Of a stretch of 64,000 nt of DNA, positions 17,662 through 29,136 are shown piece after piece; the stretch's first letter is position 1, and the number at the start of each line of letters is the position of its first letter. The position numbers and the translations under genes are program-made. The stretch is taken from contig NZ_CP149817.1 of the NCBI RefSeq assembly GCF_037935975.1, positions 3,658,001 to 3,722,000 on the forward strand, in the 5' to 3' direction. This DNA comes from Teredinibacter turnerae. GTDB lineage: Bacteria > Pseudomonadota > Gammaproteobacteria > Pseudomonadales > Cellvibrionaceae. The notes beneath the pieces were generated by a model. It made no database searches. It saw only the letters and a program-made list of their open reading frames with translations, and had not been told where the DNA came from.

Positions 17662-20514
17662 ATGACGCATACCTACACGCGTGCAGGCGTCAGCACATCA
17701 GTTTTCCTACTTTCCACTCTTGGTCTCATAGGCCCGGCCGCTGCGCAGGGCGAGCAAGATATTGAAGAAGTCATTGTTCGCGGGCTCCGCTCAAGCCTTG
17801 AGTCAGCACAAAATCTGAAGCGGGAGGCCAATAGCGTTGTCGACAGTATTGTTGCTGACGACATTGGTAAATTGCCAGATCGCAGTATCGCTGAGGCGAT
17901 CCAGAGAATTCCAGGCGTTGCCGTGTCCCGCTTTGACCAGCCGGCCGATCCGGAGCATTTCGCCGGCGAAGGCGCCGGTGTTTCTATTCGCGGTTTACCC
18001 CAAGTGCGTGCCGAGTTAAACGGACGCGATATTTTCTCGGCCAGCGATGGCCGCAGCCTGAGTTTCGACGATGTTCCTGCGGAGCTGATGTCGGCGGTAG
18101 ACGTGCACAAAACGCCGACCGCCGACATGATTGAAGGCGGCTTAGGCGGTATCGTCAACCTGCGTACGCGCATGCCGTTCGACAGTGAGGATATGTTGTT
18201 GTCCGGTACTGTAAAAGCGAATTACGCAGATAATATCGACGAGTGGAACCCCGAAGCTTCGGTTCTCTACAGCAACAACTGGACTAATAACGCAGGCAGG
18301 TTTGGGATGCTGATTGACCTGTCCACGTCTGAAATATCCTCCCGCGCAGATAACCTCTACAATCGCGCATTTTTTCCTCGTGACGACATAGAGGACGACC
18401 GGGTCTGGGTGACAAAAGGCTCAGACTGGCGAAGAAACGATTACAACCGAACCCGCTCGGGGCAATATCTCGCACTCCAGTGGTCTCCCGGTGCACACCT
18501 CGAAACCTACGTTACAGCACTGCGGAGTGAAGCCACTCGAGAGTGGTACGAAAATGCTTTTTTCCTGGACGCAGGGGTCTACCCGCTACCCCCGGAAAAC
18601 AGTGATTGGGTTTACGATGAAAACAGCGCACTGGTGAGCGGCACCCTCACTTCGCCGGCGGGAATTGCGCTCGGCACCAGTTCGCGAGTTTCTAAAAACG
18701 AAAGCACCACCACCGATATTTCTGCGGGCGCGACCTGGTTTGTTAATCAGTGGACTGTATCGGCCGACTTACAACAGGTTAAATCGACAGCGGAACGCAA
18801 CGACTACACGCTGGGTACAGTGATATTCCCTGAGCAGATTTATGTAAGTGGACTGGATAATGATGATGGACCAACTATCGTCGATGTTGATAACACCCTG
18901 CGTGATTTAGACAACTACAGCTACGGCCAAATGATGACCTGGCCCGTTAAAAACGAAGCCGAATCGACAGCCGCCAGAGTGGATGCCGAATACGCGTTTG
19001 AAGACTCAATCGTTTCAGCCGTGAAAGCAGGCGTGCGCTACGCCAGAAAAGAAGCCGACAACCGAGAAGCGTTTAGCTGGTCTGCACGGGTACAACCATG
19101 GAACCTGTCCGCCTGGGGCGATGATATTCCTAAAATTACCGATGCCAGCCTGATGCAAGCCTACGAATTCGATAATTTTCAGCGAGGCGATGCCCAGGTT
19201 CCCCTGTCGGCATGGATGTACAAGCGCGAAGCACTCAATGACTTCGCCGCGACCACCCAGACCATGGCCGCGACCACACAACCGCCCGCTGGCTCCGAAT
19301 GGGCGACCAGCCTGCCCGATTTTGCAGAGCAGGGAAATCTTAACTACGCACCGAATAAAAATATCCAGGAAGAAACGTCAAACGCCGCCTATATTCGCGT
19401 GGACTTCGCATTATCCGATCGCTTCGGTGGTAACGCGGGCCTTCGCTACGTCAAAACGGAAAACACGGCCTCCGGCTATTTTCAGGCACCGGGACTCACT
19501 GTTGGAGACGAGCAAATTTTCGCATTTCCGTCCGAACCGATTTCAGCAAAAAACAGCTACAACAGTCTTCTGCCAAGTATGAATTTGCGCTTCGACGCAA
19601 CCGACAACGTTGTGTTGCGTTTCTCTGCATCGAAAGGTATTTGGAAACCGGAATTTGAACGCCTGAAAGCCGTATGGACACTGGACGTCGGCTGGAACGA
19701 TGCGATACCCGAAGACCAGCGGCCGACCGATGCCGACCAGGTTACGCGGGATATGGTAAAAATTAATTTAACCTCGAATGAAACCAATCCCTACCTACGA
19801 CCAATGCAGGCCAAACAGTACGATCTTTCGGCCGAGTGGTATTTTAATGACGCCGGCGGAGCGCTGACTGCCGCCTTGTTTAAAAAAGACGTCTACGATT
19901 ATTTTCGCGTACAAAGCTACAGTATCGAAACGCGTGGGCTAAACGCGACCGCGACAAATGTGATTAATACAGGAACTGCAGACGTTCAAGGGATCGAAAT
20001 CGGCGGGAGCTATTATTTCGACTTTTTACCAGCGCCTTTTGACGGCTTTGGTGTAACCGGTAACATGACCCTGGTAGACAGCTCAACAGAGCTGCCCGCG
20101 CAGGAGGGCACTACACCGACAGACACCGATGGCTCCCCGATCAACGATCTGCCACTGGAAGGGCTCGCAGAGCGTACCTACAACCTCGCACTGATGTATG
20201 AAAAAGACCGCTTTTTCGTGCGCCTGGCTTACAACTATGCGAGCGAAATTTTGCAGTCCATCGGCCCCAATGGCTGGAATGGGACCGATCAGGACATCGT
20301 TTGGAAATTGCCGGTTTTCGCAGATGCTTACTCGCAATGGGATCTCTCGATGGGTTACGACATCACGGAGCAACTGACCCTTAACCTCGAGGCTTACAAC
20401 CTCGGCAAATCCAAAACCAAGGGAATCATGAAACAAAACCAGGCTGGCGAACACCCCGCCTTCGTTTACAGTCAGGACACGCGCTACGGTATAAGTCTGC
20501 GCTTCACGTTCTAA
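17662..20514 (+). CDS. TonB-dependent receptor of the xyloglucan locus
   Basis: A 950-residue outer-membrane transporter preceded by a strong GGGGGGAG ribosome binding site. The signal peptide ends at AAA-QGEQ and is followed at once by the TonB-box-like EEVIVRGLRSSLESAQNLKREANSVV segment. The plug carries IAEAIQRIPGVAVSR, GVSIRGLPQVRAELNGRD and EGGLGGIVNLRTRMPF, and the barrel ends in YGISLRFTF. This subclass is typical of carbohydrate-linked receptors in Gammaproteobacteria. It is first in a + strand series with a halogenase-like flavoprotein, GH95, GH35 and GH31. The inferred role is import of xyloglucan oligosaccharides across the outer membrane. The homologous locus of Cellvibrio japonicus also contains a TonB receptor. 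Confidence 0.88.
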   Translation: MTHTYTRAGVSTSVFLLSTLGLIGPAAAQGEQDIEEVIVRGLRSSLESAQNLKREANSVVDSIVADDIGKLPDRSIAEAIQRIPGVAVSRFDQPADPEHFAGEGAGVSIRGLPQVRAELNGRDIFSASDGRSLSFDDVPAELMSAVDVHKTPTADMIEGGLGGIVNLRTRMPFDSEDMLLSGTVKANYADNIDEWNPEASVLYSNNWTNNAGRFGMLIDLSTSEISSRADNLYNRAFFPRDDIEDDRVWVTKGSDWRRNDYNRTRSGQYLALQWSPGAHLETYVTALRSEATREWYENAFFLDAGVYPLPPENSDWVYDENSALVSGTLTSPAGIALGTSSRVSKNESTTTDISAGATWFVNQWTVSADLQQVKSTAERNDYTLGTVIFPEQIYVSGLDNDDGPTIVDVDNTLRDLDNYSYGQMMTWPVKNEAESTAARVDAEYAFEDSIVSAVKAGVRYARKEADNREAFSWSARVQPWNLSAWGDDIPKITDASLMQAYEFDNFQRGDAQVPLSAWMYKREALNDFAATTQTMAATTQPPAGSEWATSLPDFAEQGNLNYAPNKNIQEETSNAAYIRVDFALSDRFGGNAGLRYVKTENTASGYFQAPGLTVGDEQIFAFPSEPISAKNSYNSLLPSMNLRFDATDNVVLRFSASKGIWKPEFERLKAVWTLDVGWNDAIPEDQRPTDADQVTRDMVKINLTSNETNPYLRPMQAKQYDLSAEWYFNDAGGALTAALFKKDVYDYFRVQSYSIETRGLNATATNVINTGTADVQGIEIGGSYYFDFLPAPFDGFGVTGNMTLVDSSTELPAQEGTTPTDTDGSPINDLPLEGLAERTYNLALMYEKDRFFVRLAYNYASEILQSIGPNGWNGTDQDIVWKLPVFADAYSQWDLSMGYDITEQLTLNLEAYNLGKSKTKGIMKQNQAGEHPAFVYSQDTRYGISLRFTF

Positions 20515-20562
20515 TAATGCTTAACACGTAAAGTCAGTGATAGAACTGCCCGTAGCTAAGTT

Positions 20563-22086
20563 ATGAATACGCAGATAAAACACTTCGCGATAGTCGGCGG
20601 CGGCACTGCAGGTTGGAGCGCCGCTGCCATGCTCGCAAGGCGTTTTGCAGGGCAATCTATTGCCATTACTCTCGTTGAATCGCCCGAGCACGCAACTATT
20701 GGTGTGGGCGAAGCCACCGTCCCCGCAATCACCCAGGTACACAAGCAGCTGGGCATAGACGAGCAGGCTATGCTCGTGGCCACCGATGCCACGTTTAAAC
20801 TCGGTATCGAATTCCGCGATTGGCGTGTACCGGATGAAACATTTTTCCACCCATTTTCTGACTTCGGCGTACCGATAGAGGGAAAAGCTTTTTACCATGC
20901 ATGGCTATGCATGCAACAAGAAGCAAAGCTAACGTCCCATACTGGAAATCCATTGGAGCATTACTCGCTCTGTGCATCGCTGGCACAGGCCGGTAAATTC
21001 AGCCTCCCCAACAACCGCGCGTCTACCCCCCTCGCCTGGTATGGCTACGCCTATCACTTCGACGGCGCAAAATACGCAAATTTTCTGCGTGACTATGCAC
21101 AGCAACTGGGTGTTGCTTACACAAAAGGCACCGTCTCTACGGTTGTCAAAAACCCTACCAGCGGCAATATCGATTGCTTGGTGCTTAGCGATGGATCACA
21201 GCTGCAGGCGGATTTTTTTATCGACTGCACTGGTTTCAAGTCGCGCCTTTTAGCGCAGGAGTACGGTGAACCTTTCTGCGATTGGAGCCACTGGCTTCCC
21301 TGCAACAAAGCCGTTGTCGTTCAAACAGCAGCAAACCCCACCCCTCCTCCCTACACCATTTCAACTGCACTCGATAGTGGGTGGGCCTGGTCGATTCCGC
21401 TTAAATCCCGCACAGGAAATGGTTATGTTTTCTCAGATAACCATATAACGGAAGATCAAGCAGCGTCCCAATTATTACGTCATGTTACCAGCAAGCCGAT
21501 AAACGATCCTCGCGTCATCACATTTCGTGCCGGCATGCGAGAAAATTTCTGGGTAAAGAATTGCGCTGCCGTCGGGTTGGCCAGCGGGTTTATCGAGCCT
21601 CTCGAGTCCACCAGTATTTCCATGATCCACACCGCAATCGGCAAAATTATCGAACATCTCCCTAACGGATGCCTGGACCCAAAAGCCACGGAACACGCTA
21701 ACCACCTCAACCGCCTCGAATACGAACGCATTCGGGATTTTATCCTGCTGCACTATTGGGCGAGCGACAGAACCGACTCAAATTTCTGGAAACAGTTTAA
21801 TGAGCTATCACTGCCGGACTCCCTACAATACAAAATTGACCAATGGCTTACCAATGCACAGCTGATAATACTCGAGCAAGAGAGCTTCCAGGCACAAAGC
21901 TGGTTGGCCATGTACAACGGGTTTAAACGCTATCCGCTTTCATCCGCAATAGACGCTCCGACGGCAACTACCGTTCGAGACGTGAGCGCAAAAATGCGCG
22001 CAGCCATCATAAAAGGCGTTTCCTACGCGCCCTCTCACCATGAATTTCTCAATACGCTTTATGAAACTGACAGCGCAACACAATAA
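20563..22086 (+). CDS. Tryptophan-halogenase-like flavoprotein
   Basis: A 507-residue protein of the PrnA-type flavin-dependent halogenase family. It has the FAD-binding GGGTAG (residues 12-17), the IGVGEATVP segment (45-53), the halogenase WxWxIP box as WAWSIP, and Lys78 in ATFKLGIEF where PrnA has its catalytic lysine. True tryptophan halogenation is doubtful. Genes of this type commonly sit beside TonB receptors in carbohydrate-utilisation loci, and their reaction there is unknown to me. It lies 48 bp after the receptor and overlaps the GH95 frame, so it is part of the xyloglucan operon. A flavin reductase partner is not in the window. The family call is firm; the function is open. Confidence 0.85.
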   Translation: MNTQIKHFAIVGGGTAGWSAAAMLARRFAGQSIAITLVESPEHATIGVGEATVPAITQVHKQLGIDEQAMLVATDATFKLGIEFRDWRVPDETFFHPFSDFGVPIEGKAFYHAWLCMQQEAKLTSHTGNPLEHYSLCASLAQAGKFSLPNNRASTPLAWYGYAYHFDGAKYANFLRDYAQQLGVAYTKGTVSTVVKNPTSGNIDCLVLSDGSQLQADFFIDCTGFKSRLLAQEYGEPFCDWSHWLPCNKAVVVQTAANPTPPPYTISTALDSGWAWSIPLKSRTGNGYVFSDNHITEDQAASQLLRHVTSKPINDPRVITFRAGMRENFWVKNCAAVGLASGFIEPLESTSISMIHTAIGKIIEHLPNGCLDPKATEHANHLNRLEYERIRDFILLHYWASDRTDSNFWKQFNELSLPDSLQYKIDQWLTNAQLIILEQESFQAQSWLAMYNGFKRYPLSSAIDAPTATTVRDVSAKMRAAIIKGVSYAPSHHEFLNTLYETDSATQ

Positions 22087-24505
22087 TTTCCAAAATCAGA
22101 AACTCGCCAGGCAAACACTACCGCTGCTGGCATTTTTGATAGTCGCGTATGCTCCTGTAGTACGAGCAAACCACCCGACGCAAACGGATTTACTATTTTT
22201 CTCGCCTGCATCCGATTGGGAAAACCAGGGCCTGCCCATTGGCAACGGCGCCATGGGGGCAGTAATAACCGGTGAAATCAATAAAGAACGAGTTCAGTTT
22301 AACGAAAAAAGCCTATGGGAAGGTGGCCCAGGTGCGCAGGGTTACAATTTTGGGTTAGCCGACCCCCAATTCCCCGCCAAGTTAAAAGCCGTTCAGCAAC
22401 AACTGGCCAAGGGAGCCGTTTTGTCCGCAGAAACCGTCGCCGCGCAACTGGGACAAGATCCTACCGAATACGGTAACTACCAGACTTTCGGTGAGCTTAG
22501 CATCGAACATTTGCACTCTAGCGAAGTGCACGACTACCGCCGCAATCTCAATATCGAAAATGCATTGGCCAGTGTTGAATACAGGACTGCAGGTGTACGT
22601 TACCGGCGCGAATATTTTGCCAGTTTCCCCGACAAGGTGATTGTGCTACAGATAGCCTCGGACAAACCCGGCGCCCTGAATCTGAACGTGGGCATACAAA
22701 CCAGCGATAACCGATCACAGTTACTCAACACATCCACGCACAGAATGTCGCTTTCCGGCGCACTGAACAATAACGGATTGCGCTACGCAGCAATGGTAGA
22801 CGTAAGAACCGAAAGCGGAACGGTTGAACGTGCCGGTGATAGACTTCAAATTCGCAGCGCAGACAAAGTCACGCTTGTTCTTGCGGCTGCCACAGATTAC
22901 GCGCCCGCTTACCCGACTTACCGGGTAGCACCCGCGGCCCCATCTCCACTGAAAGTGGTGGAAACACGACTTAACACGCTTACCGACAAAAGCTACCCAT
23001 GGCTTAAGAGCCGACATATCACGGACTATCGCAGGTTATTCCAGCGAGTCACGCTCGACCTCAACCCCGAATCGTGCCCCAACTCTGTCACAGACATCGA
23101 GCCGCTGCCCAAACGCCTGGCTGCATACAACAACGACTCTCCAACAAATAAACGTGCTTTGGAAACACTCTATTTTAACTATGGCCGCTACCTGTTGATT
23201 GCCAGCTCACGCGCAGGGAGCCTGCCCGCCAACCTTCAAGGCGTTTGGAACCATTCCAACACCCCGCCATGGAATGCCGACTACCATGTCAATATTAATT
23301 TACAGATGAATTATTGGCCTGCGCTGGTAACCAACCTTAGCGAGACAACACCACCGCTCCACGACTTTATTGATGCGCTTCGTGCGCCGGGTGAAAAAAG
23401 CGCGCGAACACTTGGCGCAGACGCTGGCTGGGCAGTGCTGTTAAACACGAATATCTTCGGGTTTAGCGGGCTTATCTCCTGGCCCACGGCATTCTGGCAA
23501 CCGGAAGCAAACGCCTGGTTAATGCGCTTATATTTTGACTTTTATCAGTTTACTGGCGATAAAAAATTTTTGCGCGAACGGGCATACCCGGCAATGAAAA
23601 GTACCAGCCAGTTTTGGATGACGTTTCTCACCCAGCGGGATGGCACCTACTGGGTGAACCCAAGCTACTCACCAGAGCACGGTCCGTTCAGCGAAGGCGC
23701 AAGCATGTCCCAGCAAATTGTAAGTGAACTTTTTCGCAATACCCACGCAGCAGCGGAAATGTTGAAAGACCGCCAGTTTGCCCGCAGGTTAAAACCGTTC
23801 CTACAAAATACGGATGACGGCCTCCGCATTGGCAAATGGGGACAACTGCAGGAATGGCAGCAAGACCTGGACGACCCCACCTCTCAACACAGGCACATTT
23901 CGCACCTTTATGCTCTCTACCCCGGTAATCAAATTTCTATCGCCGACACACCTCAATATTTCAAAGCTGCAAAAACTACGCTGAATGCTCGCGGTGACAG
24001 CGGCACTGGCTGGTCAAAAGCGTGGAAAATCAATTTATGGGCTCGCTTGCGAGAGGGCGACCGCGCGCTGAAGTTACTCAGTGAACAACTACAGCACAGT
24101 ACGTTGCAAAATCTTTGGGACAACCACCCTCCTTTTCAGATCGACGGCAATTTCGGTGCAACGGCCGGAATCGCGGAAATGCTGATCCAAAGCCACAGTG
24201 GAAAAATCGAACTACTACCGGCATTACCGCGAGATTGGGCGAATGGCAGTGTAACCGGTCTCCGCGCTCGTACCGGAATCACCGTCGACATTTATTGGAA
24301 GCAGCACCAGTTGGAAAAAGCCGAAGTCAGCAGCACACTAAAGCAGACCATCAGTGTAGTCACAGCGCTCGCTTGCGAAAATTTGACGGTCCAGCATAAA
24401 AATTTACCCATGGCAGCTGACTGTAAAAATGGAATTTTGACTTTCACCACCAAGCCGAACACCACCTACCAAATTGGTGTGGCCAATAAGGAGCCCGTGT
24501 TGTGA
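22040..24505 (+). CDS. GH95 alpha-L-fucosidase (alpha-1,2-fucosidase/L-galactosidase family)
   Basis: GH95 enzymes remove terminal alpha-1,2-L-fucose (some take L-galactose) by inversion, as found on xyloglucan side chains. The 821-residue protein starts with an N-terminal signal sequence ending near VVRA-NHP. The hallmarks are [30 protein letters not shown], the [12 protein letters not shown] asparagine cluster, EWQQDLDDP...[13 protein letters not shown], and [17 protein letters not shown] with Asp702. The frame opens at 22040 inside the previous gene; an ATG at 22061 gives a shorter, more usual signal peptide. Neither start has a clear ribosome binding site, which suggests translational coupling. 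The stop overlaps the GH35 start, so the enzymes are made together. It probably acts in the periplasm. Confidence 0.92.
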   Translation: MNFSIRFMKLTAQHNNFQNQKLARQTLPLLAFLIVAYAPVVRANHPTQTDLLFFSPASDWENQGLPIGNGAMGAVITGEINKERVQFNEKSLWEGGPGAQGYNFGLADPQFPAKLKAVQQQLAKGAVLSAETVAAQLGQDPTEYGNYQTFGELSIEHLHSSEVHDYRRNLNIENALASVEYRTAGVRYRREYFASFPDKVIVLQIASDKPGALNLNVGIQTSDNRSQLLNTSTHRMSLSGALNNNGLRYAAMVDVRTESGTVERAGDRLQIRSADKVTLVLAAATDYAPAYPTYRVAPAAPSPLKVVETRLNTLTDKSYPWLKSRHITDYRRLFQRVTLDLNPESCPNSVTDIEPLPKRLAAYNNDSPTNKRALETLYFNYGRYLLIASSRAGSLPANLQGVWNHSNTPPWNADYHVNINLQMNYWPALVTNLSETTPPLHDFIDALRAPGEKSARTLGADAGWAVLLNTNIFGFSGLISWPTAFWQPEANAWLMRLYFDFYQFTGDKKFLRERAYPAMKSTSQFWMTFLTQRDGTYWVNPSYSPEHGPFSEGASMSQQIVSELFRNTHAAAEMLKDRQFARRLKPFLQNTDDGLRIGKWGQLQEWQQDLDDPTSQHRHISHLYALYPGNQISIADTPQYFKAAKTTLNARGDSGTGWSKAWKINLWARLREGDRALKLLSEQLQHSTLQNLWDNHPPFQIDGNFGATAGIAEMLIQSHSGKIELLPALPRDWANGSVTGLRARTGITVDIYWKQHQLEKAEVSSTLKQTISVVTALACENLTVQHKNLPMAADCKNGILTFTTKPNTTYQIGVANKEPVL

Positions 24506-26175
24506 CATCGTTTATCTACCGCAGCTTACTATTAGTACTGATATTCAGTGCTTCTGCGACTTTGTACGGCAAAGAATTACCCGAGTTGCGAACAAAAAAT
24601 GGTAAGCATGCGCTATTCGTCGACGGGCAACCCTTTTTAATGCTAGCCGCGCAGGCAAACAACTCCAGCAATTACGCCGCTGCACTAGAAAAAGTATGGC
24701 CCGTTGTTCATGAAATTCAGGCAAACACATTAGAGATCAATGTTGCCTGGGAACAGGTGGAACCACGCGAGGGGCAGTTCGATTTTAGCTTCGTGGACAC
24801 ACTCGTAAAACAAGCGCGACAACACGATATTAAACTCGTGCTGCTCTGGTTTGCCACTTGGAAAAACAACGCACCGCATTACGCGCCGGCCTGGGTAAAA
24901 CTTGATAATAGGCGTTTTCCCAGAGTCGAAACCAAAGATGGAAGCACATTAAACTCCCTTTCTCCACACTTTAAATCGACATTGGATGCGGATAAGAAAG
25001 CATTTGTCGCCCTGATGAAGCATTTAAAAAAGGTCGACAAACATCACCAAGTGATCATGGTGCAAGTGCAAAACGAGGTAGGCACTTACGGGAGTGTGCG
25101 CGACTTTTCTACAAAGGCGAACTCACTGTTCTCACAACCTGTCCCAAAATTGCTCCGCGACGCATTGGCGCTGCCAGAAGGCAACTGGTCTCAAGCATTT
25201 GGCAGTAATGCAAGTGAATTTTTTCACGCCTACAGCATTGCACGCTATTGCAATGACATTGCTCAAGCGGGGAAAGCTGTACACCCCCTCCCCATGACGA
25301 TCAATGTCGCGTTGCGTAACCCGTTTAACCCCGGAAAGCCCGGGAGTTACTCAAGCGGAGGGGCAACCGACAATGTTATTGATATTTGGAAAGTAGCAGC
25401 GCCTGCAATTGATATTATTGCCCCGGATATTTACTTTCGAGACTACCGCACAGCGACGAAAATTCTCGATATATACGCGCGAGACGACAACCCGTTATTC
25501 GTGGCGGAAATCGGAAACGATCAGCCCTACGCGCGATATCTGTTCGAAACACTCGGCCGGGGCGGTATTGGTATTGCGCCTTTCGGTATGGATACCACCG
25601 GCTACACGAACTATCCGCTTGGTGCAAAAGGCTACCGCAGTGAAGACTTCGCCCCATTTGCGGAAGTCTTTGCACTGCTTTCGCCCTGGGCGCATCAATG
25701 GGCAAAAATCAGCTATGAAAACCCGGTATGGGGCGTTGCAGAACCTGTCGATACCGAGAAAGCACAAGCCGTGTGGAATTCGGCCAACACAGTAACTAAA
25801 GCTGCACAAAAAAATCTGGCTTCGGAGCTGACCCAAGTCCTGGATTTAGGCTTATGGAATGCCGAAATAACCTATGGCCGCCCCATGTTTTGGATAGACC
25901 CGCCGAAAGGGAATAACCCCGCCTCCGGCGGTGCGCTGGTGGCAAAACTTTCGGAAAATAGTTTCCTCGTTACAGGCTTGCGCTCGCGGGTTACCTTCAT
26001 GCCCTCTTCTGAACTTAGCGACAAACGCACAATGATAGTTCGGGTGGAAGAAGGCCACTTTTCAGATAAGGGAAAGTGGATTTTCGAGCGGGTTTGGAAT
26101 GGTGATCAAACCGATTGGGGCCTGAATTTCGACGATCAACACCACCTTCTTAAAATAACAATGGCAACCTACTAA
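24502..26175 (+). CDS. GH35 beta-galactosidase
   Basis: A retaining exo-beta-galactosidase, 557 residues, with a signal peptide ending near LYG-KEL. The (beta/alpha)8 domain starts at [17 protein letters not shown]. The acid/base is Glu192 in VQVQNEVG and the nucleophile Glu336 in FVAEIGND. The C-terminal part is the short beta-domain seen in the Cellvibrio-type enzymes. In xyloglucan the beta-galactose is linked to xylose and becomes exposed after GH95 removes fucose, so the two act in sequence. The ATG overlaps the end of the GH95 gene, and GH31 begins 12 bp after this gene. The gene set matches the characterised C. japonicus xyloglucan locus, which has a GH35 galactosidase. Confidence 0.92.
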   Translation: MTSFIYRSLLLVLIFSASATLYGKELPELRTKNGKHALFVDGQPFLMLAAQANNSSNYAAALEKVWPVVHEIQANTLEINVAWEQVEPREGQFDFSFVDTLVKQARQHDIKLVLLWFATWKNNAPHYAPAWVKLDNRRFPRVETKDGSTLNSLSPHFKSTLDADKKAFVALMKHLKKVDKHHQVIMVQVQNEVGTYGSVRDFSTKANSLFSQPVPKLLRDALALPEGNWSQAFGSNASEFFHAYSIARYCNDIAQAGKAVHPLPMTINVALRNPFNPGKPGSYSSGGATDNVIDIWKVAAPAIDIIAPDIYFRDYRTATKILDIYARDDNPLFVAEIGNDQPYARYLFETLGRGGIGIAPFGMDTTGYTNYPLGAKGYRSEDFAPFAEVFALLSPWAHQWAKISYENPVWGVAEPVDTEKAQAVWNSANTVTKAAQKNLASELTQVLDLGLWNAEITYGRPMFWIDPPKGNNPASGGALVAKLSENSFLVTGLRSRVTFMPSSELSDKRTMIVRVEEGHFSDKGKWIFERVWNGDQTDWGLNFDDQHHLLKITMATY

Positions 26176-26187
26176 GAGAGATTGCGC

Positions 26188-29121
26188 ATGCAACTGACCC
26201 ATTTAGTACGCAGTAGTTTTTTATGTACCCAAATCGCGCTCACGAGCCTGTTACTCGCCTGTTCCCAGAGTACGCAGCTCGACAGCGCCAACAACACACC
26301 TGATCTGTCCGCTGAAGTGACACGCACCGAGCACGGCATTATTGTTCATCCTTACTCGGGCGCCGCTAAAGCCGTGCGACTACAGGTATTTGATGAAAAT
26401 ATCATTCGTGTTACCAGTTCGCCTGACGACACGATTGAGTTACCAGCCAGTATTATGGTGAATGGCAAACCAAGAAAGGTGCCGTTTGATATAAAAGAGA
26501 CTGAAAAAGCGGTAACGCTGCAGACACCAAAAATGTCGGTACAGATCACAATTGCCGACGGTAAAATCGTTTTTACCGATAACAACGGCAAACGCTTGCA
26601 AACGCTCAACAGTGGCAAGTTCGGTCCGGTTACCCGCGACCCCAGCGGTGTGCCTGCCGGTACCCATGCGATATCACAATCTTTTTCAACCGAAAAATCA
26701 GACGCATTCTACGGTTTGGGGCAGCAACAAAACGGCCAGGTAAACCTGGCCGGCGAAAACCTCTACCTCACCACCTACAATTTAATTATTACGATACCGT
26801 TTCTCACCTCGTCAAAGCCGTTCGCGATCCTCTGGGATAACAACAGTGACTCGCGCTTCGGCGACCCCGAGCCAGCAAAACCCTTGTTTGAGAACTTCAC
26901 GCTTTTCAACGTCAAAGGCGAACAAGGTGCGCTTACCGCCCGCTACTTCGACGGCGACCAACTGCTGCTGGAACGCGATGAAAAAGACTTAAATTATCAG
27001 TTTCTCAGCAACAACAGCATTCGTGAATTTCCACTGCCGAAGGTCACAGAAACAGCAAAAGATTTACGCATAGAATGGCTGGGCAGCATCCAAAGCAACA
27101 CCAGTGGAACACAGGAAATTCTCATGTATTCCAGCGGTTATGCCAAATTAAGCATAGACAACACGCTGCTGCTTGATCGTTGGCGAATGAACTGGAACCC
27201 CTGGTACCACAACACCAAAGTGGCATTCGCCAGGGATCAAAAAAAATCCTTCAAGCTCGAATGGGAACCCGGTGGCGGTTACATGAGAGTTCTGAGCCAC
27301 GCACCATCTGCAGAATCCCGCAAAGAACGAATCACCTTTAGTTCAGACGTTGCCAAAGCCATCGATTACTACGTGGTTGCAGGTGACTCCAAGGACGAGC
27401 AAATCGCCGGGTACCGACAACTCACCGGCAAATCTGTGCTTCTACCGCGTTGGGCCTACGGCTTCTGGCAAAGCCGGGAGCGTTACAAAAACAGCGAAGA
27501 AATCGTAACGGCGGTTAAAGAGTACCGAAGCAGGAAGATTCCGCTAGACAATATTGTCCTGGACTGGTCCTACTGGCCCGTCGATGCCTGGGGCAGTCAT
27601 GATTTTGATAAAACGTATTTTCCAGACCCCTCCGCGCTGGTAAACCAGGTGCACGATCTCAATGCCCATATCATGATCTCCGTATGGCCCAAATTTTACC
27701 CCACAACGGATAATTACAAAGCGCTCGACAAACACGGTTTCATGCTCAACCGCAACATCGAAGAAGGTAACAAAGACTGGATTTACCCCGGTTTTCTCAA
27801 CGGGTTTTATGACGCATACAATCCGGATGCACGCGCACTTTTCTGGCAGCAGTTGGATGCGAAAATTAATCAGAAAGGCTTCGACGCCTGGTGGCTGGAT
27901 GCGGTGGAGCCAGACATCCACTCCAATGTTAGCTGGAACAAACGCAAGGAGCTTATGAGCCCAAACCATGTCGGCACCGGTGCTCAAGTATTTAATGCCT
28001 ACGCGGTTCCCCACGCGGAAAGTGTTTACCAGGGCGATCGAGCCAGCGCACCGGACACCCGTGTGTTCATTCTCACTCGCTCAGGATTTGGCGGCATACA
28101 ACGCACCGCTTCAGCGATCTGGAGCGGGGACACAGTATCGCGCTGGTCCAATCTTCACGAACAAATTGCCGCTGGGATAAATACTGGACTTGCTGGAATG
28201 CCCAACTGGACATTTGATATCGGCGGCTTTACACCGGAAGATCGCTATCGCTCGTTCGAAGGCAAAAGCGTCGGCCCCTACACCGAAATGGACCCTTCCC
28301 AGTTACCCGAATGGCAAGAGTTAAATACGCGCTGGTACCAGCTGGGCGCATTTCTTCCAATTTACCGCTCCCACGGGCAAAACCCCTACCGCGAGATTTA
28401 TAACATCGCTGCCGAAGGTAGCGAAGCTTATGACTCCATGGTGTGGTACACCCAGCTGCGCTACCGTTTGCTTCCCTACATATATTCCCAAGCAGGCGAT
28501 ATGTTCCACAAAGATGCAACCTTGATGCGCGGTCTGGCGATGGATTTTCCAACGGATTCCAAAGCCGCATCAATTAACGACGCGTATCTTTTTGGCCCCC
28601 ATTTACTGGTAGCTCCGATATCTGATTTCGGTAAGCGGGAGCGCCAGGTTTATCTGCCAAAAGGTACCCTGTGGTACGATTTTTACGATGCAACTCTGTA
28701 CAAAGGCGGCCGCACGATTACAGCCGAAGCGCCCCTTAGCCGCATACCTTTATATGTGAAAGCCGGCTCCATCTTGGTAACCGGGCCCAAAGCGCAGTTC
28801 GCGGAGCAAACCGCCAATGGCCCGCTCACGATTACGGTATACACGGGTGCAGACGGCGAGTTTGAACTCTATGAGGACGACGGTGAAAGCTATGACTACG
28901 AAAAAAGCGCCTGGTCACGCATTCCCCTGCATTACGATGATCAGTCAAAGCAGCTCACAATCGGCGCGCGGCTCGGCGAGTTTAACGGCATGGCCAAAGA
29001 GCGCGACTTGAGTATTCGCTGGATCAGCGCTGAAAACTCCGATAGCGCAAACTTCGACAAGCTCGTCAGCCAAACTGTGCGCTACCGGGGCAAACCGCTC
29101 CAAGTGACATTGGGCCAATAG
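26188..29121 (+). CDS. GH31 alpha-xylosidase, lipoprotein
   Basis: The ATG at 26188 follows an AAGAGAG ribosome binding site; a TTG six bases upstream is less likely. The 977-residue product has a lipoprotein signal with lipobox LLAC (Cys25), so it should be membrane-anchored. The nucleophile is Asp571 in WWLDAVEPD and the acid/base Asp648 in IWSGDTVSRW. An inserted segment about 285-375 (RIEWLGSIQSN...LSIDNTLLLDRWRMNW) looks like the PA14-type module found in the xyloglucan-active GH31 of Cellvibrio japonicus. That supports alpha-xylosidase rather than alpha-glucosidase activity. It would remove alpha-1,6-xylose from the non-reducing end of xyloglucan oligosaccharides after defucosylation and degalactosylation. 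It is the last glycosidase of the operon. Confidence 0.9.
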   Translation: MQLTHLVRSSFLCTQIALTSLLLACSQSTQLDSANNTPDLSAEVTRTEHGIIVHPYSGAAKAVRLQVFDENIIRVTSSPDDTIELPASIMVNGKPRKVPFDIKETEKAVTLQTPKMSVQITIADGKIVFTDNNGKRLQTLNSGKFGPVTRDPSGVPAGTHAISQSFSTEKSDAFYGLGQQQNGQVNLAGENLYLTTYNLIITIPFLTSSKPFAILWDNNSDSRFGDPEPAKPLFENFTLFNVKGEQGALTARYFDGDQLLLERDEKDLNYQFLSNNSIREFPLPKVTETAKDLRIEWLGSIQSNTSGTQEILMYSSGYAKLSIDNTLLLDRWRMNWNPWYHNTKVAFARDQKKSFKLEWEPGGGYMRVLSHAPSAESRKERITFSSDVAKAIDYYVVAGDSKDEQIAGYRQLTGKSVLLPRWAYGFWQSRERYKNSEEIVTAVKEYRSRKIPLDNIVLDWSYWPVDAWGSHDFDKTYFPDPSALVNQVHDLNAHIMISVWPKFYPTTDNYKALDKHGFMLNRNIEEGNKDWIYPGFLNGFYDAYNPDARALFWQQLDAKINQKGFDAWWLDAVEPDIHSNVSWNKRKELMSPNHVGTGAQVFNAYAVPHAESVYQGDRASAPDTRVFILTRSGFGGIQRTASAIWSGDTVSRWSNLHEQIAAGINTGLAGMPNWTFDIGGFTPEDRYRSFEGKSVGPYTEMDPSQLPEWQELNTRWYQLGAFLPIYRSHGQNPYREIYNIAAEGSEAYDSMVWYTQLRYRLLPYIYSQAGDMFHKDATLMRGLAMDFPTDSKAASINDAYLFGPHLLVAPISDFGKRERQVYLPKGTLWYDFYDATLYKGGRTITAEAPLSRIPLYVKAGSILVTGPKAQFAEQTANGPLTITVYTGADGEFELYEDDGESYDYEKSAWSRIPLHYDDQSKQLTIGARLGEFNGMAKERDLSIRWISAENSDSANFDKLVSQTVRYRGKPLQVTLGQ

Positions 29122-29136
29122 ATATTCAGGCTCCCT

